Below are positions 16,743-25,950 of a stretch of 64,000 bases of DNA, piece after piece. Made by a program: the position numbers and the translations under genes. The notes beneath the pieces are model-generated. The model had not been told where the DNA came from, did not search any database, and saw only the letters and a list, made by a program, of their open reading frames with translations. Position 1 is the stretch's first letter; every line of letters begins with the position of its first letter. The stretch is taken from NCBI RefSeq assembly GCF_001189845.1, contig NZ_LFLZ01000029.1, positions 1 to 64,000 of the forward strand, given 5' to 3'. Origin of the DNA: Bradyrhizobium tropiciagri (lineage in GTDB: Bacteria > Pseudomonadota > Alphaproteobacteria > Rhizobiales > Xanthobacteraceae).

Positions 16743-17482
16743 CAATCAACGCAATCGTCTTCGACGCCTATGGCACGCTCTACGACGTGCAGTCGGTGGC
16801 CGATGTCACCGAGGATGCATTCCCCGGCTATGGCGACATCATCACGCAGATCTGGCGCATCAAGCAGCTCGAATATTCCTGGCTGCGCACGCTGATGCGG
16901 CGCTACCAGGATTTCGCTGTCGCAACCCGCGATTCCCTCGCTTACACGCTGCGCAGCCTCGGCCTGCAATATGACGAAGCAACCTTCGCCCGCATCATCG
17001 ACAAGTATCAGCATCTCGCGCTGTATCCGGATGCCGTCGCCGCGCTCGAGGCGATGAAGGACAAGAAGCTCGCGATCCTCTCCAACGGCAGCCCTGACAT
17101 GCTGAACGCGCTGGTGCGCAATTCGGGGCTCGACCGGCTGCTCGATGCGACCATCAGCGTCGACGCTCACAAGGTGTTCAAGCCGGCGCCGGAGGCCTAC
17201 ACGCTGATCGAGGAGGTGCTGAAGGTGCCGCCCGCGGAGGTCTTGTTCATCTCCTCCAATCCATGGGACGCCTGCGGCGCCAAGGCGTTTGGACTCACCG
17301 TCGCCTGGATCGAGCGGGTGACGCCGGAAGCGATGGCGCTGGCCTGCGTCGAGAGCGAGACGGTCGCCCCATTGACGATGTTCAAGGCGCTGCGTACCCA
17401 GATGGACGAGCTCGGCGTCGTGCCCGATCACCGGATCCACGGTCTCTCCGAGCTTCCTGCCCTGGTGTCTGCCAGATCCTGA
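16739..17482 (+). CDS. Haloacid dehalogenase, type II
   Basis: 247 residues. HAD motif I is at the N-terminus (IVFDAYGTLYDVQSV; the first Asp is the nucleophile), motif II SNGSPDML, the catalytic Lys in VDAHKVFKPAPEAY, and SNPWDACGAKAFGLT in place of motif IV. SSNxWDxxGA is specific to L-2-haloacid dehalogenases, which hydrolyse (S)-2-haloacids to (R)-2-hydroxyacids. The ATG overlaps the upstream stop (ATGA), which decides the start over the longer frame from 16418. Physiological substrate unknown. Confidence 0.9.
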   Translation: MTINAIVFDAYGTLYDVQSVADVTEDAFPGYGDIITQIWRIKQLEYSWLRTLMRRYQDFAVATRDSLAYTLRSLGLQYDEATFARIIDKYQHLALYPDAVAALEAMKDKKLAILSNGSPDMLNALVRNSGLDRLLDATISVDAHKVFKPAPEAYTLIEEVLKVPPAEVLFISSNPWDACGAKAFGLTVAWIERVTPEAMALACVESETVAPLTMFKALRTQMDELGVVPDHRIHGLSELPALVSARS

Positions 17483-17502
17483 CTAGCAAGGTCCTGAACT
17501 TC

Positions 17503-17970
17503 ATGAGCATCGAGTCCGTCCGCGCCTTCTTCGCCGAGAAGGCGCCCGAAATCGCCGTGATCGAATCCACCACAAGCTCCGCGACCGTCGTGCTGGCGGC
17601 GGAGGCCTATGGCGTCGAGCCGGCGCGGATCGCCAAGACGCTGAGCCTGCGGGTCGGCGACCGCGTGGTGCTGATCGTCGCCGCCGGCACGTCGCGAATG
17701 GACAACAAGAAGGTGAAGGCAGCTTTCGGCGGCAAGCCGAAGATGCTCGGCCTCGACGAGGTCGCCGACATCACCGGCCACGAGGTCGGCGGCGTCTGTC
17801 CGTTCGGTCTGAAGACGCCGCTGCCGGTCTATTGCGATGTGTCGCTGAAGGCATTCGACGTCGTGGTGCCGGCCGCCGGCTCGACCCACAGCGCGGTGCG
17901 CATCACGCCCGACCGGATGGCGGAGCTGACCGCGGCCGAGTGGGTCGATGTCTGCGAAGTCAGGCCCTAA
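17503..17970 (+). CDS. YbaK/EbsC-type aminoacyl-tRNA deacylase
   Basis: 155 residues beginning MSIESVRAFFAEKAPEIAVI. Core features are RIAKTLSLRVGDRVVLIVAAG, the nucleophile-region lysines in MDNKKVKAAFGGKPKML, and GHEVGGVCPFGLK, a signature of the YbaK/ProX editing domain. Family members hydrolyse mischarged tRNA in the cytoplasm. It starts 20 bases after the dehalogenase stop, so it may be co-transcribed, with no functional link apparent. Confidence 0.88.
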   Translation: MSIESVRAFFAEKAPEIAVIESTTSSATVVLAAEAYGVEPARIAKTLSLRVGDRVVLIVAAGTSRMDNKKVKAAFGGKPKMLGLDEVADITGHEVGGVCPFGLKTPLPVYCDVSLKAFDVVVPAAGSTHSAVRITPDRMAELTAAEWVDVCEVRP

Positions 17971-18026
17971 GGATTCTTGACGCGTTTTCTTGACGCGAAC
18001 CGGCGTCCACTTCGCTCGAAAACGCT

Positions 18027-18398
18027 CTAGTCCTCATCATCGCCGGGCGCCGGTCGCGGCGGCGCAACCGGCGCCGGCTGGATCTGCTGTGGTGCGCGCG
18101 GCCGTTGCTGCATCTGCGGGTGCTGCGGCGCGCGCCCCTGGGTTTGCGGCTGCTGCGCGCTGGCGCTGGACTCGAATACGGCGCGACAGCCGCTGGAGAG
18201 TTGCGGCGTGTTCTGCCGCAGGCAGGCGACGATCCGGTTGGTGTCGGGAATCTGATCGCCACAGAGCCGCCACACATCCGGCGTGCAGGCCATCTGCTGT
18301 TCCCATGTTCCGCGATACTCCTGCGACGTCGCAGGCGTTGCGGCGGCGAGGCCGCCGATCGCGATCGCTACGCTCAGGACAATCCGCTGCGTCTTCAT
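18027..18398 (-). CDS. Small secreted four-cysteine protein
   Basis: 123 residues with a signal peptide (MKTQRIVLSVAIAIGGLAAATPATS). The mature part holds four cysteines spaced C-x7-C-x12-C-x11-C (ACTPDVWRLCG ... VACLRQNTPQLSSGC), then a Pro/Gln-rich tail of about 50 residues ending GDDED. Two disulfides in the periplasm are likely. It resembles the cysteine-rich-repeat proteins common in Bradyrhizobium-type genomes; function unknown. Confidence 0.8.
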   Translation of the reverse strand: MKTQRIVLSVAIAIGGLAAATPATSQEYRGTWEQQMACTPDVWRLCGDQIPDTNRIVACLRQNTPQLSSGCRAVFESSASAQQPQTQGRAPQHPQMQQRPRAPQQIQPAPVAPPRPAPGDDED

Positions 18399-18647
18399 GC
18401 CCAGTGCCCTCGTTCGACGTGATTGATCCGCGCACGCGCGAGTTCCGCGCGGCGATTTGCTTCAGGTTGGCAAATGAATGCGGCCAAGGATCGTTGCAAG
18501 GAACGACGTTGCGGACAACTAAATGTGAAGGCGAATGGACCTGAGTTCCCTATTCGACCTTGCCGACCTTCTTCACTGCCGCGATCAAGCGCGCGCTGTC
18601 CCGCACGCGGGGCGAGGTGAGGCGGAGTCCGCCGGTGGATAGGTTGT

Positions 18648-21118
18648 CTAGCGCCTGCGCGCCGCCTTGCGGGTTTTTGCAGCCGGCCGCTTGCTGGCCG
18701 CGCCGCGCTTGGTTGCGGTCTTCTTGCTGGCGGCTGCGCGGCGGACCGGAGTAGCTGCAGCCGGACGCTTGCGCGCCACGGCCTTCGCCACAGCCTTCTT
18801 GGGCGCTCTCCTGGCCGTAGTCTTTGTCGTATTCTTGGCCGTGCTTTTAGCAGCCTTCTTGGCTGCTTTCTTCGCGGCTCGTGGGCGTGCGCGGCGTGCA
18901 ATTGGCGCACTCCGGCGCCGTGCTCCGGCTCCGCCGACCGGCACGATGTGGTCGTTGGCATCCAGCGTGAGCTGCTGGAGCGGATAGGCCGGCAGGAAGC
19001 TCGGATCATTGTAGAGCTTGCTCAGGCTGCCCTGATCGAACTTGCCGCCCTGCCCGCGATCCTCGCCCGCACCGGCGCGCCAGGCCGCTTCCCAGACTCT
19101 CGCGAGCGTCTTGGCGCCGTCCTGCATGCAGCCGCCGTGGCATCCTTCAGCTTCGACCACATCAGGTCGACCTGGCCACTCCCCATGTGCGAGTTGAACA
19201 GATTGACGATCGTCATCGGCGGCAGGCGCTTCACCGTTCGCTGCATCAGCGCGACCACGGCGACGGCGGCATCGCGACCGGTCGGCGTTGCACCCGAAGC
19301 AATCTCCGCGACGTCGCCGGTCTTCGCGTCAGGGATCATCTTGATGAGATCCTTGCCGTGGCGGCCGATCATCGTGGTCTCGTACACGCTGTGCACCTTG
19401 GCGTGCTTCTTGTCGTTCGGATCGAGACCGTGATGGAATTGCGAAATGTGCAGCGGCTGGCAGGCATCGCCGATGTAATGCGCGACGATGCCCGCGGCGC
19501 AGACGAACTCCAGCTTCTTGTTGGCGGCGGCGTATTCGACCATCTCGTCGAAGATCTGCCAGACCCGGAACGGCAACGCGCCGCGCCGGTCCTCGCCGAT
19601 CCCGTCGTAATAGTCATTCCAGACTTTTGGATCGACGTTGCGCGTCGACTCGGCGCAGAGATCGAGCAGCGTCTTGCCGTCCTTGCCCGGCTTGTCCATG
19701 TCGGCGAAATGGTTGCTTTCGTCGCTGTGCCGGGTGAAGCGCCAGACCAGGTCCGCGACGTCGGCCAGCGGCGCGAAGGTGCCGTGCTGATACGGCTTGA
19801 GGTCGGCAAGCAGCTTGTCGTCGAGGCCGATATTGTCGGAATTGGCATCCATCATGGCCGAGAGCTTGGGCAGCTTCGCATCGATCAGGCCGGTCGCGTA
19901 GGCGCCGATCTTGACGTGTCCCCACTCGCCCCAATACTCGGTGTGGCCGGCATTCCAGTCGCCGATCAACTCGACATCGAGCTCGCGGCACAGCGTCGCC
20001 ATGCAGATGCCGAGCGCGACCTGCATCGGAACCTTGCCGCCTGACCCGAACAATTCCTGGCCGCCCCATTCGAGCGCCAGAGGGCTGAGGATGCGCGCGC
20101 CGCCGGCGTTCTTCTTGGCGTCCGGATCGTCGAGAAACCAGACCGTGCCGGAATCGCCGGGATAGTTGTTGAGCGGCGTGTCACCGTCGCGCGGACCGAT
20201 CACGAAATCGCTGACATATTCCATGCCGCCGACGGTCTTGTAGCGATAGAACAGGCCGATGATCTTGCCCTTCATCAATCCGCTGGTCGCACCGAAGGCG
20301 ATCAGCGGCTGGTTGATGATCTCGAGGCGGAAGGTGCCGACATTGAGATCGACGACGTCGCCGACCTGGCCGACGCCGTAGATCTGCGCGGTCCAGCCCT
20401 TGACGTCATCGACGCGGATCAATCCGGCATCGAGATTGGCCACCACGCGCGAGCCGGGCCAGCCGGGATAGACGTCGCTGAAGGCGCGCTTGCCGAGTTG
20501 CAGCGCATCGCTGACGCCGAGACGCCGGTCGGTGTTCTTGAAGCCGGCGAAGATCTCGCGTCCGGCCGCGCCGACCACGTGACGGTTGGAGAGTGCGAAC
20601 ACGGTCTCGCCATTGGTGACGAGACAGCCGATCGAGCCGCGATGGATCTTGCCCTGGATCATGGTCTGGACCGGGAAGCCGCCACCAACCAGATCGCTCT
20701 TGAACACCGGCGGATCGACGACGCCGGGGCTGCCCTCGTTCGGATCGACCTTGACGACGCAGGTGGGCACGACGCGGCCATCCGGCAGATACAGGAACGG
20801 AGGCACCAGCTGGTCCTGCTTCTCCGGATGGTTCTTCAACTCGGAGCGCTTCATCCAGTCGCGCACAAAGACGAGGATGCAGGGCCACGACCAGTCCTTG
20901 ACCGACGAATTGAACAGCGTGCGCGGTCCGAGTGCCTGCGGCTTGGAGTGGTGCCGCCGTTCCGTCGCGTTGCGGTCGCTGTCGCGGATCAGATAGCGGC
21001 CGATCGCCGTGGCGTAGACCGATTGCAGATGGGCCAGATGCACATGATAGGCCTCGCGGGCATCGAGCAGATCTTTCACCGACAATGACGTGAAATCATG
21101 CTTGGTCAGATCAATCAT
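18648..21118 (-). CDS. Trypsin-like protease / S1-P1-type nuclease fusion with histone-like basic tail (frameshifted near 19131)
   Basis: From the ATG at 21118 the main frame runs 698 codons; the natural continuation is in the next frame from CMQDGAKTLARVWEA and ends at 18648. Restoring one base at 19131 gives 823 residues. Domain 1 (about 110-400) is a trypsin-fold protease: ALSNRHVVGAAG (His180), VANLDAGLI (Asp230), NNYPGDSGTVWF (Ser323). Domain 2 (about 440-730) is S1/P1-nuclease-like: SNHFADMD, then AHYIGDACQPLH with His547, Asp551 and His557 spaced as in P1 nuclease, then VHSVYETTM where Glu580 replaces the usual Asp. Residues about 734-823 are a Lys/Ala/Arg tail like histone H1. No signal peptide is seen, unlike most S1/P1 nucleases. 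Function is inferred only: a protease-nuclease effector that may hold DNA through its tail. A zinc phospholipase-like activity for domain 2 is an alternative. Confidence 0.75.
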
Positions 21119-21308
21119 CTGGTTCCTCCGGAAATGTGCTTTGCGGCAACAGGTTCAGGATGAAGAGATAGACGATCGCGCCTGCCCACGATCATGGGTT
21201 AGTTCACACAATCTATACAATTTAAAAGGGATGACACGAATGTGACGCCGCGCGCGGCCTTCGGCCTCGCCCGCGCGAGGGCTTCCGCTTCCGCAGCGTG
21301 CGCTCCGT

Positions 21309-21374
21309 TATTTTTCGCTGCGCGCGGCCCGCTACTTGCGCTGCGCGCGGCTCTCTACTTGCGCTGCGCGCGGC
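21309..21374. repeat. 23-bp tandem repeat spanning the 3' end of the LysR gene
   Basis: CTACTTGCGCTGCGCGCGGC occurs at 21332 and 21355, with a degenerate first copy at about 21309 (TATTTTTCGCTGCGCGCGGC). The period is 23. The last copy encodes the C-terminal AQRK-stop of the LysR protein, so the end of the gene has been duplicated downstream. Confidence 0.8.
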
Positions 21375-22269
21375 CCTTGGCGAAATGCTTGGCGAGGAAA
21401 TCCGCCAGCACCTCGACGCGGGCGGGCCGCGGGCCGCCGGGCGGGGTGACGAGATGCACGGCGCCCTCGGGCTGCTTCCAGCCTTTCAGGATCACCTCGA
21501 CCTCGCCGCGCGCGATCGCATCGCCGACGATGAAGTCGGGCAGATCGGCGATGCCGAGGCCGGCAATCAGGGCCGGCATTACGGCCTCGCCATTGTTGAC
21601 GCGCAGCTGGCCGGCCGGGCGCACGCTCGCCTGCTCGCCCGACGCGTTGGTGTAGTGCCAGACGCCCTGGGTCGAGAGGTAGGCGTAGCCGAAGCATTTG
21701 TGCTCGGCGAGATGCATCGGATGGGTCGGCCGGCCGTTGCGCTTCAGGTAGGACGGCGCCGCCACCGTGTAGCGCGGCATGCCGCACAGCCGCCGCGCGA
21801 TCAGCGAGGAATCCGGCAGCCGCGCGATGCGCAGGCCGGCATCAAAGCCTTCGCCGATCAGATCGACGGTCGCGTCGCTGAGATGCAGATCGATCGCGAC
21901 CTCCGGATAGGCCTCCATGAATTCCGGCAGCAGCGGCGCCACGGTCTTGATGCCGAAACTCATCGGCACCGCGAGCCGTACCAGGCCGCGCGGCGTGGTC
22001 GATTGCGCCAGCGCCTCGTTCTCGGCGGCTTCGCCGTCGGCCAATAGCCGCGCGGCACGCTCCGACAATTTCTGGCCGGCGTCGGTCAGCGCCAGCCGCC
22101 GCGAGGTGCGGTTGAACAGCCGCGCGCCGAGCCGCTCCTCAAGCCGGCTGACTGCCTTTGAGACCGTGGCCTTGGACAGCGAGAGCTCGGTCGCAGCGGC
22201 GGCAAAGGACCGCAATTCCACGACTTTTGCGAAGATCGCGAGCGCCTCGAAGTCCGGCAGTTTCGACAT
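21355..22269 (-). CDS. LysR-family transcriptional regulator (divergent from pirin)
   Basis: 304 residues from MSKLPDFEALAIFAKVVE. The winged helix spans residues 5-65 (SFAAAATELSLSKATVSKAVSRLEERLGARLFNRT). The effector domain starts near RGLVRLAVPMSFGIKTVAPLL. The start at 22269 matches the usual LysR N-terminus better than the longer frame from 22314. It is divergent from the pirin-wrbA pair 127 bases away, with a palindromic GAAAC-N5-GTTTC between, so it very likely controls them. Family members sense aromatic or electrophilic signals. Confidence 0.92.
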   Translation of the reverse strand: MSKLPDFEALAIFAKVVELRSFAAAATELSLSKATVSKAVSRLEERLGARLFNRTSRRLALTDAGQKLSERAARLLADGEAAENEALAQSTTPRGLVRLAVPMSFGIKTVAPLLPEFMEAYPEVAIDLHLSDATVDLIGEGFDAGLRIARLPDSSLIARRLCGMPRYTVAAPSYLKRNGRPTHPMHLAEHKCFGYAYLSTQGVWHYTNASGEQASVRPAGQLRVNNGEAVMPALIAGLGIADLPDFIVGDAIARGEVEVILKGWKQPEGAVHLVTPPGGPRPARVEVLADFLAKHFAKGRAQRK

Positions 22270-22290
22270 GGTCAGCTGTCCCCGTTGCTC

Positions 22291-22316
22291 AATATTGGAA
22301 ACAATGAGTTTCAATA
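22291..22316. promoter_or_regulatory. Candidate LysR operator between LysR and pirin genes
   Basis: GAAAC (22298-22302) and GTTTC (22308-22312) form an inverted repeat around AATGA, inside an AT-rich stretch with further TTTC half-sites to 22325. Position between divergent genes and a T-N11-A-like layout fit a LysR box. Confidence 0.5.
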
Positions 22317-22395
22317 GTTTCTATTTCTATACCACAGCCGAAGGCATATCCAAGAGCCAACGAGATCGAAACCAACGCATCGAACGGAGTAAACC

Positions 22396-23094
22396 ATGAT
22401 CGAACTGAAACCATTCGCAAAGCTGGGCGGTGCCGACCACGGCTGGCTGAAGGCCAAGCACCACTTCTCGTTTGCGAGCTACTACGATCCCGCCAATGTC
22501 AGCCACGGCGCGCTGCGGGTGTGGAACGACGACGAGATCGCGCCCAACTCCGGCTTCCCGGCGCATCCGCATGCCAACATGGAAATCATCACCTATGTTC
22601 GCGAAGGCGCGATCACGCACCAGGACTCGCTCGGCAACAAGGGACGCACCGAAGCCGGCGACGTGCAGGTGATGAGCGCCGGCAGCGGCATCCGTCACTC
22701 CGAGTACAATCTGGAGCCGTCCAAGACCAAGATCTTCCAGATCTGGATCGAGCCGACGACGCAGGGCGGTCAGCCGACCTGGGGATCGAAGCCGTTCCCG
22801 AAGTCGAACCGCTCCGGCAGGCTCGTCACCATCGCCTCCGGCATCGACGGCGACGATGACGCGCTGCCGATCCGGGCCAATGCGCGGGTGCTCGCCACCA
22901 CGCTGAAGGCCGGCGAAAGCGCGGAATACGCCGCCGACAAGGCCCGTCACCTCTATCTGGTGCCGGCGGCCGGCAGCGTCGAGGTCAACGGCGTGCGCGT
23001 CAATGCGCGCGACGGCGCCGCGATCCGCGATGAAGCGACGCTGAAGATCACCGCGCTCGAGGATGCCGAGCTCGTGCTGGTCGACGCGGCCTGA
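22396..23094 (+). CDS. Pirin family protein (short bicupin)
   Basis: 232 residues, starting MIELKPFAKLGGADHGWLKAKHHFSFASYY, the standard start of YhhW-type pirins. The metal-binding cupin motif is GFPAHPHANMEIITYVREG with following THQDSLG, and RHSEYNLEPSKTKIFQIW is also family-typical. Such proteins are Fe-binding quercetinase-like dioxygenases or redox sensors in the cytoplasm. Same strand as wrbA (88 bases apart) and divergent from LysR, suggesting a quinone/flavonoid stress unit. Confidence 0.93.
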   Translation: MIELKPFAKLGGADHGWLKAKHHFSFASYYDPANVSHGALRVWNDDEIAPNSGFPAHPHANMEIITYVREGAITHQDSLGNKGRTEAGDVQVMSAGSGIRHSEYNLEPSKTKIFQIWIEPTTQGGQPTWGSKPFPKSNRSGRLVTIASGIDGDDDALPIRANARVLATTLKAGESAEYAADKARHLYLVPAAGSVEVNGVRVNARDGAAIRDEATLKITALEDAELVLVDAA

Positions 23095-23182
23095 TCACCT
23101 TCACTCTGCAAGCGCGGACAGACGTCCGCGCTTGCTCCCCCTCAAGACATCTCCCTCTACCCAACCTCAAAAGGAGGCCATC

Positions 23183-23782
23183 ATGGCCAAGGTTCTCGTT
23201 CTCTATTACTCCGCCTACGGTCACATCGAAGCGATGGCGAATGCCGTTGCGGAAGGCGCCCGCGAAGTCGGCGCCACTGTCGACATCAAGCGCGTGCCCG
23301 AGCTCGTGCCGGCCGAGGTCGCCAAGGCGTCGTACTACAAGCTCGACCAGGCCGCGCCGATCGCCACAATCGACGACCTCGCCAACTATGACGCGATCAT
23401 CGTCGGCACCGGCACCCGTTTCGGCCGCATGGCCTCGCAGATGGCCAACTTCCTCGACCAGGCCGGCGGGCTCTGGGCCAGGGGTGCGCTGAACGGCAAG
23501 GTCGGCGCCGCCTTCACCTCGAGCGCGACCCAGCATGGCGGCCAGGAGACGACGCTGTTCTCGATCATCACCAACCTCTTGCATTTCGGCATGACGGTGG
23601 TCGGCCTGAACTACGGCTTTGCCGGCCAGATGAAGCTCGACGAGGTCACCGGCGGCGCGCCCTATGGCGCGACCACCATCACCGGCGGCGACGGCAGCCG
23701 CCAGCCGAGCGAGAACGAACTCGCCGGCGCCCGCTATCAGGGCCGCGCGGTCGCGGAGGCCGCCAGGAAACTACACGGCTAA
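23183..23782 (+). CDS. wrbA: NAD(P)H:quinone oxidoreductase, type IV (WrbA)
   Basis: 199 residues after a strong AAAGGAGG site. The N-terminus MAKVLVLYYSAYGHIEAMA is the flavodoxin-like FMN phosphate loop; GTGTRFGRMASQMANFLDQAGGLWARG and SSATQHGGQETT are diagnostic of WrbA. It reduces quinones by two electrons, avoiding semiquinones. It is downstream of pirin, and the pair is likely under the divergent LysR. Confidence 0.97.
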   Translation: MAKVLVLYYSAYGHIEAMANAVAEGAREVGATVDIKRVPELVPAEVAKASYYKLDQAAPIATIDDLANYDAIIVGTGTRFGRMASQMANFLDQAGGLWARGALNGKVGAAFTSSATQHGGQETTLFSIITNLLHFGMTVVGLNYGFAGQMKLDEVTGGAPYGATTITGGDGSRQPSENELAGARYQGRAVAEAARKLHG

Positions 23783-23977
23783 ACTTCACGGCTAAGCAGC
23801 GCGGCTGAACTTTACGGTTGGGTATCACGCCTGGCTTAACGGCCACGCGATAGGGCGGCACTCCCTGGCGATTGCCGCCCTATCTGCATCTTTTGGAAGC
23901 GACGGTTCCCGAGATCATCGGGACCATTTTCGTGATATGCCGCAAGACTTCCTGTCGGCGCAGCCACGAGGTTTGCC

Positions 23978-24925
23978 ATGACCAACACACAGAAGACCCG
24001 CTGGCCGGAACTGCCGACCGCGGCGTGGCGCGACAGCTGTGCCACGCTCCAGCTCTTCACCCAGATCGCCGGCAAGATCCGGCTGGCGAAGTCGCCTTGG
24101 CTCAATCACTCCTGGCACGTCACGCTCTACGTCACGGCGCGCGGGCTGACGACCTCGCCGATCCCCGACGGCGACCGCACGTTCCAGATCGACTTCGACT
24201 TCATGGATCATGTGCTCCGGATCTCGACCAGCGACGGCACCGAGCGGCAATTCGCGCTGGCCGGCCAATCGGTCGCGAGCTTCTACGCGGCGACCATGAC
24301 CAATCTGAAGGGCCTCGGAATCGACGTCGCCATCGACGAGATACCGAACGAAGTCACCGACCCGATCCCGTTTTCGCAGGATACGCAGCATGCGTCGTAT
24401 GACGCCGATGCGGTGCGCCGGTTTCACCAGATCCTCGTGAACTGCGATCGCGTGTTCAAGCAATTCCGGACCGGCTTTCTCGGCAAGGCGAGCCCGGTGC
24501 ATTTCTTCTGGGGCAGCTTTGATCTCGCGGTGACGCGCTTTTCCGGCAGAACGGCACCGCAACATCCCGGCGGCGTGCCCCATCTGCCCGACGCGGTGGC
24601 GCACGAGGCCTATTCGCACGAGGTCAGCAGCGCCGGCTTCTGGCCGGGCGGCGGCGCGATCGATTATCCGGCTTTCTATTCCTACGCCTATCCAGAACCC
24701 GCGGGCTATCGCAGCACGCCGGTGCGACCCGGCGCGGCATTCTTCAGCGAGGCACTCGGCGAATTCATCCTGCCCTACGACGCCGTGCGGGCGGCCGCAG
24801 ACCCGGACAAGGTGCTGCTCGAATTCCTGCAATCGAGCTATGAGGCAGCAGCCATCAACGCGAACTGGGACCGTGCTGCGCTGGAATGCGCACCGGGCCA
24901 GCCGGGCGTGGTCAGAGCGCTCTAG
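23978..24925 (+). CDS. DUF5996 family protein
   Basis: 315 residues, cytoplasmic. Recognisable are WPELPTAAWRDSCATLQLFTQIAGKIRL, WLNHSWHVTLYVTARGLTT, and VHFFWGSFDLAVTRFSGR followed by AYSHEVSSAGFWPGG and AFYSYAYPEP. These place it in DUF5996, whose biochemical role is unknown. The conserved His/Trp/Glu positions in the second half look like an active or ligand site, by inference. It stands alone. Confidence 0.85.
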   Translation: MTNTQKTRWPELPTAAWRDSCATLQLFTQIAGKIRLAKSPWLNHSWHVTLYVTARGLTTSPIPDGDRTFQIDFDFMDHVLRISTSDGTERQFALAGQSVASFYAATMTNLKGLGIDVAIDEIPNEVTDPIPFSQDTQHASYDADAVRRFHQILVNCDRVFKQFRTGFLGKASPVHFFWGSFDLAVTRFSGRTAPQHPGGVPHLPDAVAHEAYSHEVSSAGFWPGGGAIDYPAFYSYAYPEPAGYRSTPVRPGAAFFSEALGEFILPYDAVRAAADPDKVLLEFLQSSYEAAAINANWDRAALECAPGQPGVVRAL

Positions 24926-24989
24926 TCCCGAATTTCCCAACCGGTGTCGTCAACACCGTCATTCCAGCACCTGCAACCGGCAAGTTCGC

Positions 24990-25950
24990 TTACGCCGCCG
25001 CCAGCGCCGCCTTGGGCGGTTCTTTGGGCAGGTCGACGATCTTGCCGAGATCGCTCTCGTCGAGGCGGAAGTCGATCGTCCGCCGCACGGCGCGTTCCCG
25101 CTTCACCGATTTGCCGTCACGCAGCAGCTTCTGCATCACCCGCTTTGCGAAGAAGACCGGACCGCGGATGCTGCGGCTGCGCGGCGCGTAGCCGAAGCGA
25201 TGACGCAGCATGCCGTTGGCGAGATGCAGGATCCGGGTGCGGCGGATGTCGTCGTTCACATAGGAGATCGTCATCGAGATGTTGACGGTGTCGAGGTTCT
25301 CGACGCGATGCGGCGCATTGAGCGGCCAGTTCAGCATCTGGCCGGGCTCGAGATCGATCACCTGCGCATGCCAGTCGTACCAGGGCTCGTAGGGGATATC
25401 GACCTCGACGTCGAACAGCGCGATGTTCTCCAGATGCTCGGGCCGGATGAACGGCTGCGTATTGGGATAGATGTAGACCCGTTTGCGGCCGGCGATCTGG
25501 ACCAGGCCCTGGCCCGGCAGATCGGCGTGGTAGTAGACCTGCGCATCGGGCGACGAAATCACGATGCCGGCCTGATGGGTCGGCGCGTCGAAGCCGGGAA
25601 CCCTGGCCGCGATCTCGCCGAACATCCGCTCGATCATGTCGCGGTAGCGGCGGTCGATCGCGGTGACGTTGCGCAGGTTCAGCCACAGGCCGCCGCGCGA
25701 AATCGCCCCGATCACCTGATGGCCGCGCAGCCTGCCGATCTCGCCCTTCGCGCCAGACCCGGCTCGATCCCTTGGCGCCGGTCTTGACCAGGCTGTAATG
25801 CTCACGCGGATAGTGCTCGATCAGCTTCGCGAGATCGTCCATCGAGAACGCCGGCTGCTGGTGCACGGTATGCTCGAGCCGGATCGGCCGACGGCTCCAG
25901 AGCCTGGAATGGTTGTCATCCCAATTCGTGAAGATCCTGCCTGTCGTCAT
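24990..25950 (-). pseudogene. Cupin-like / JmjC-type Fe(II) oxygenase, frameshifted near 25748
   Basis: The start at 25950 gives MTTGRIFTNWDDNHSRLW and reads to GAKGSSRVWREG; the protein then continues one frame over with EIGRLRGHQVIGAISRGG to LPKEPPKAALAAA. The total of 961 bases needs one base removed (an extra G in GGG), giving 319 residues. The metal motif HxD is visible in VYYHADLPGQGLVQIAG and the distal His in NAPHRVENLD, with YIYPNTQPF after the first strand. This fits cupin-like JmjC-fold dioxygenases using 2-oxoglutarate. The substrate may be a protein or small molecule. No neighbour on the same strand. Confidence 0.75.
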
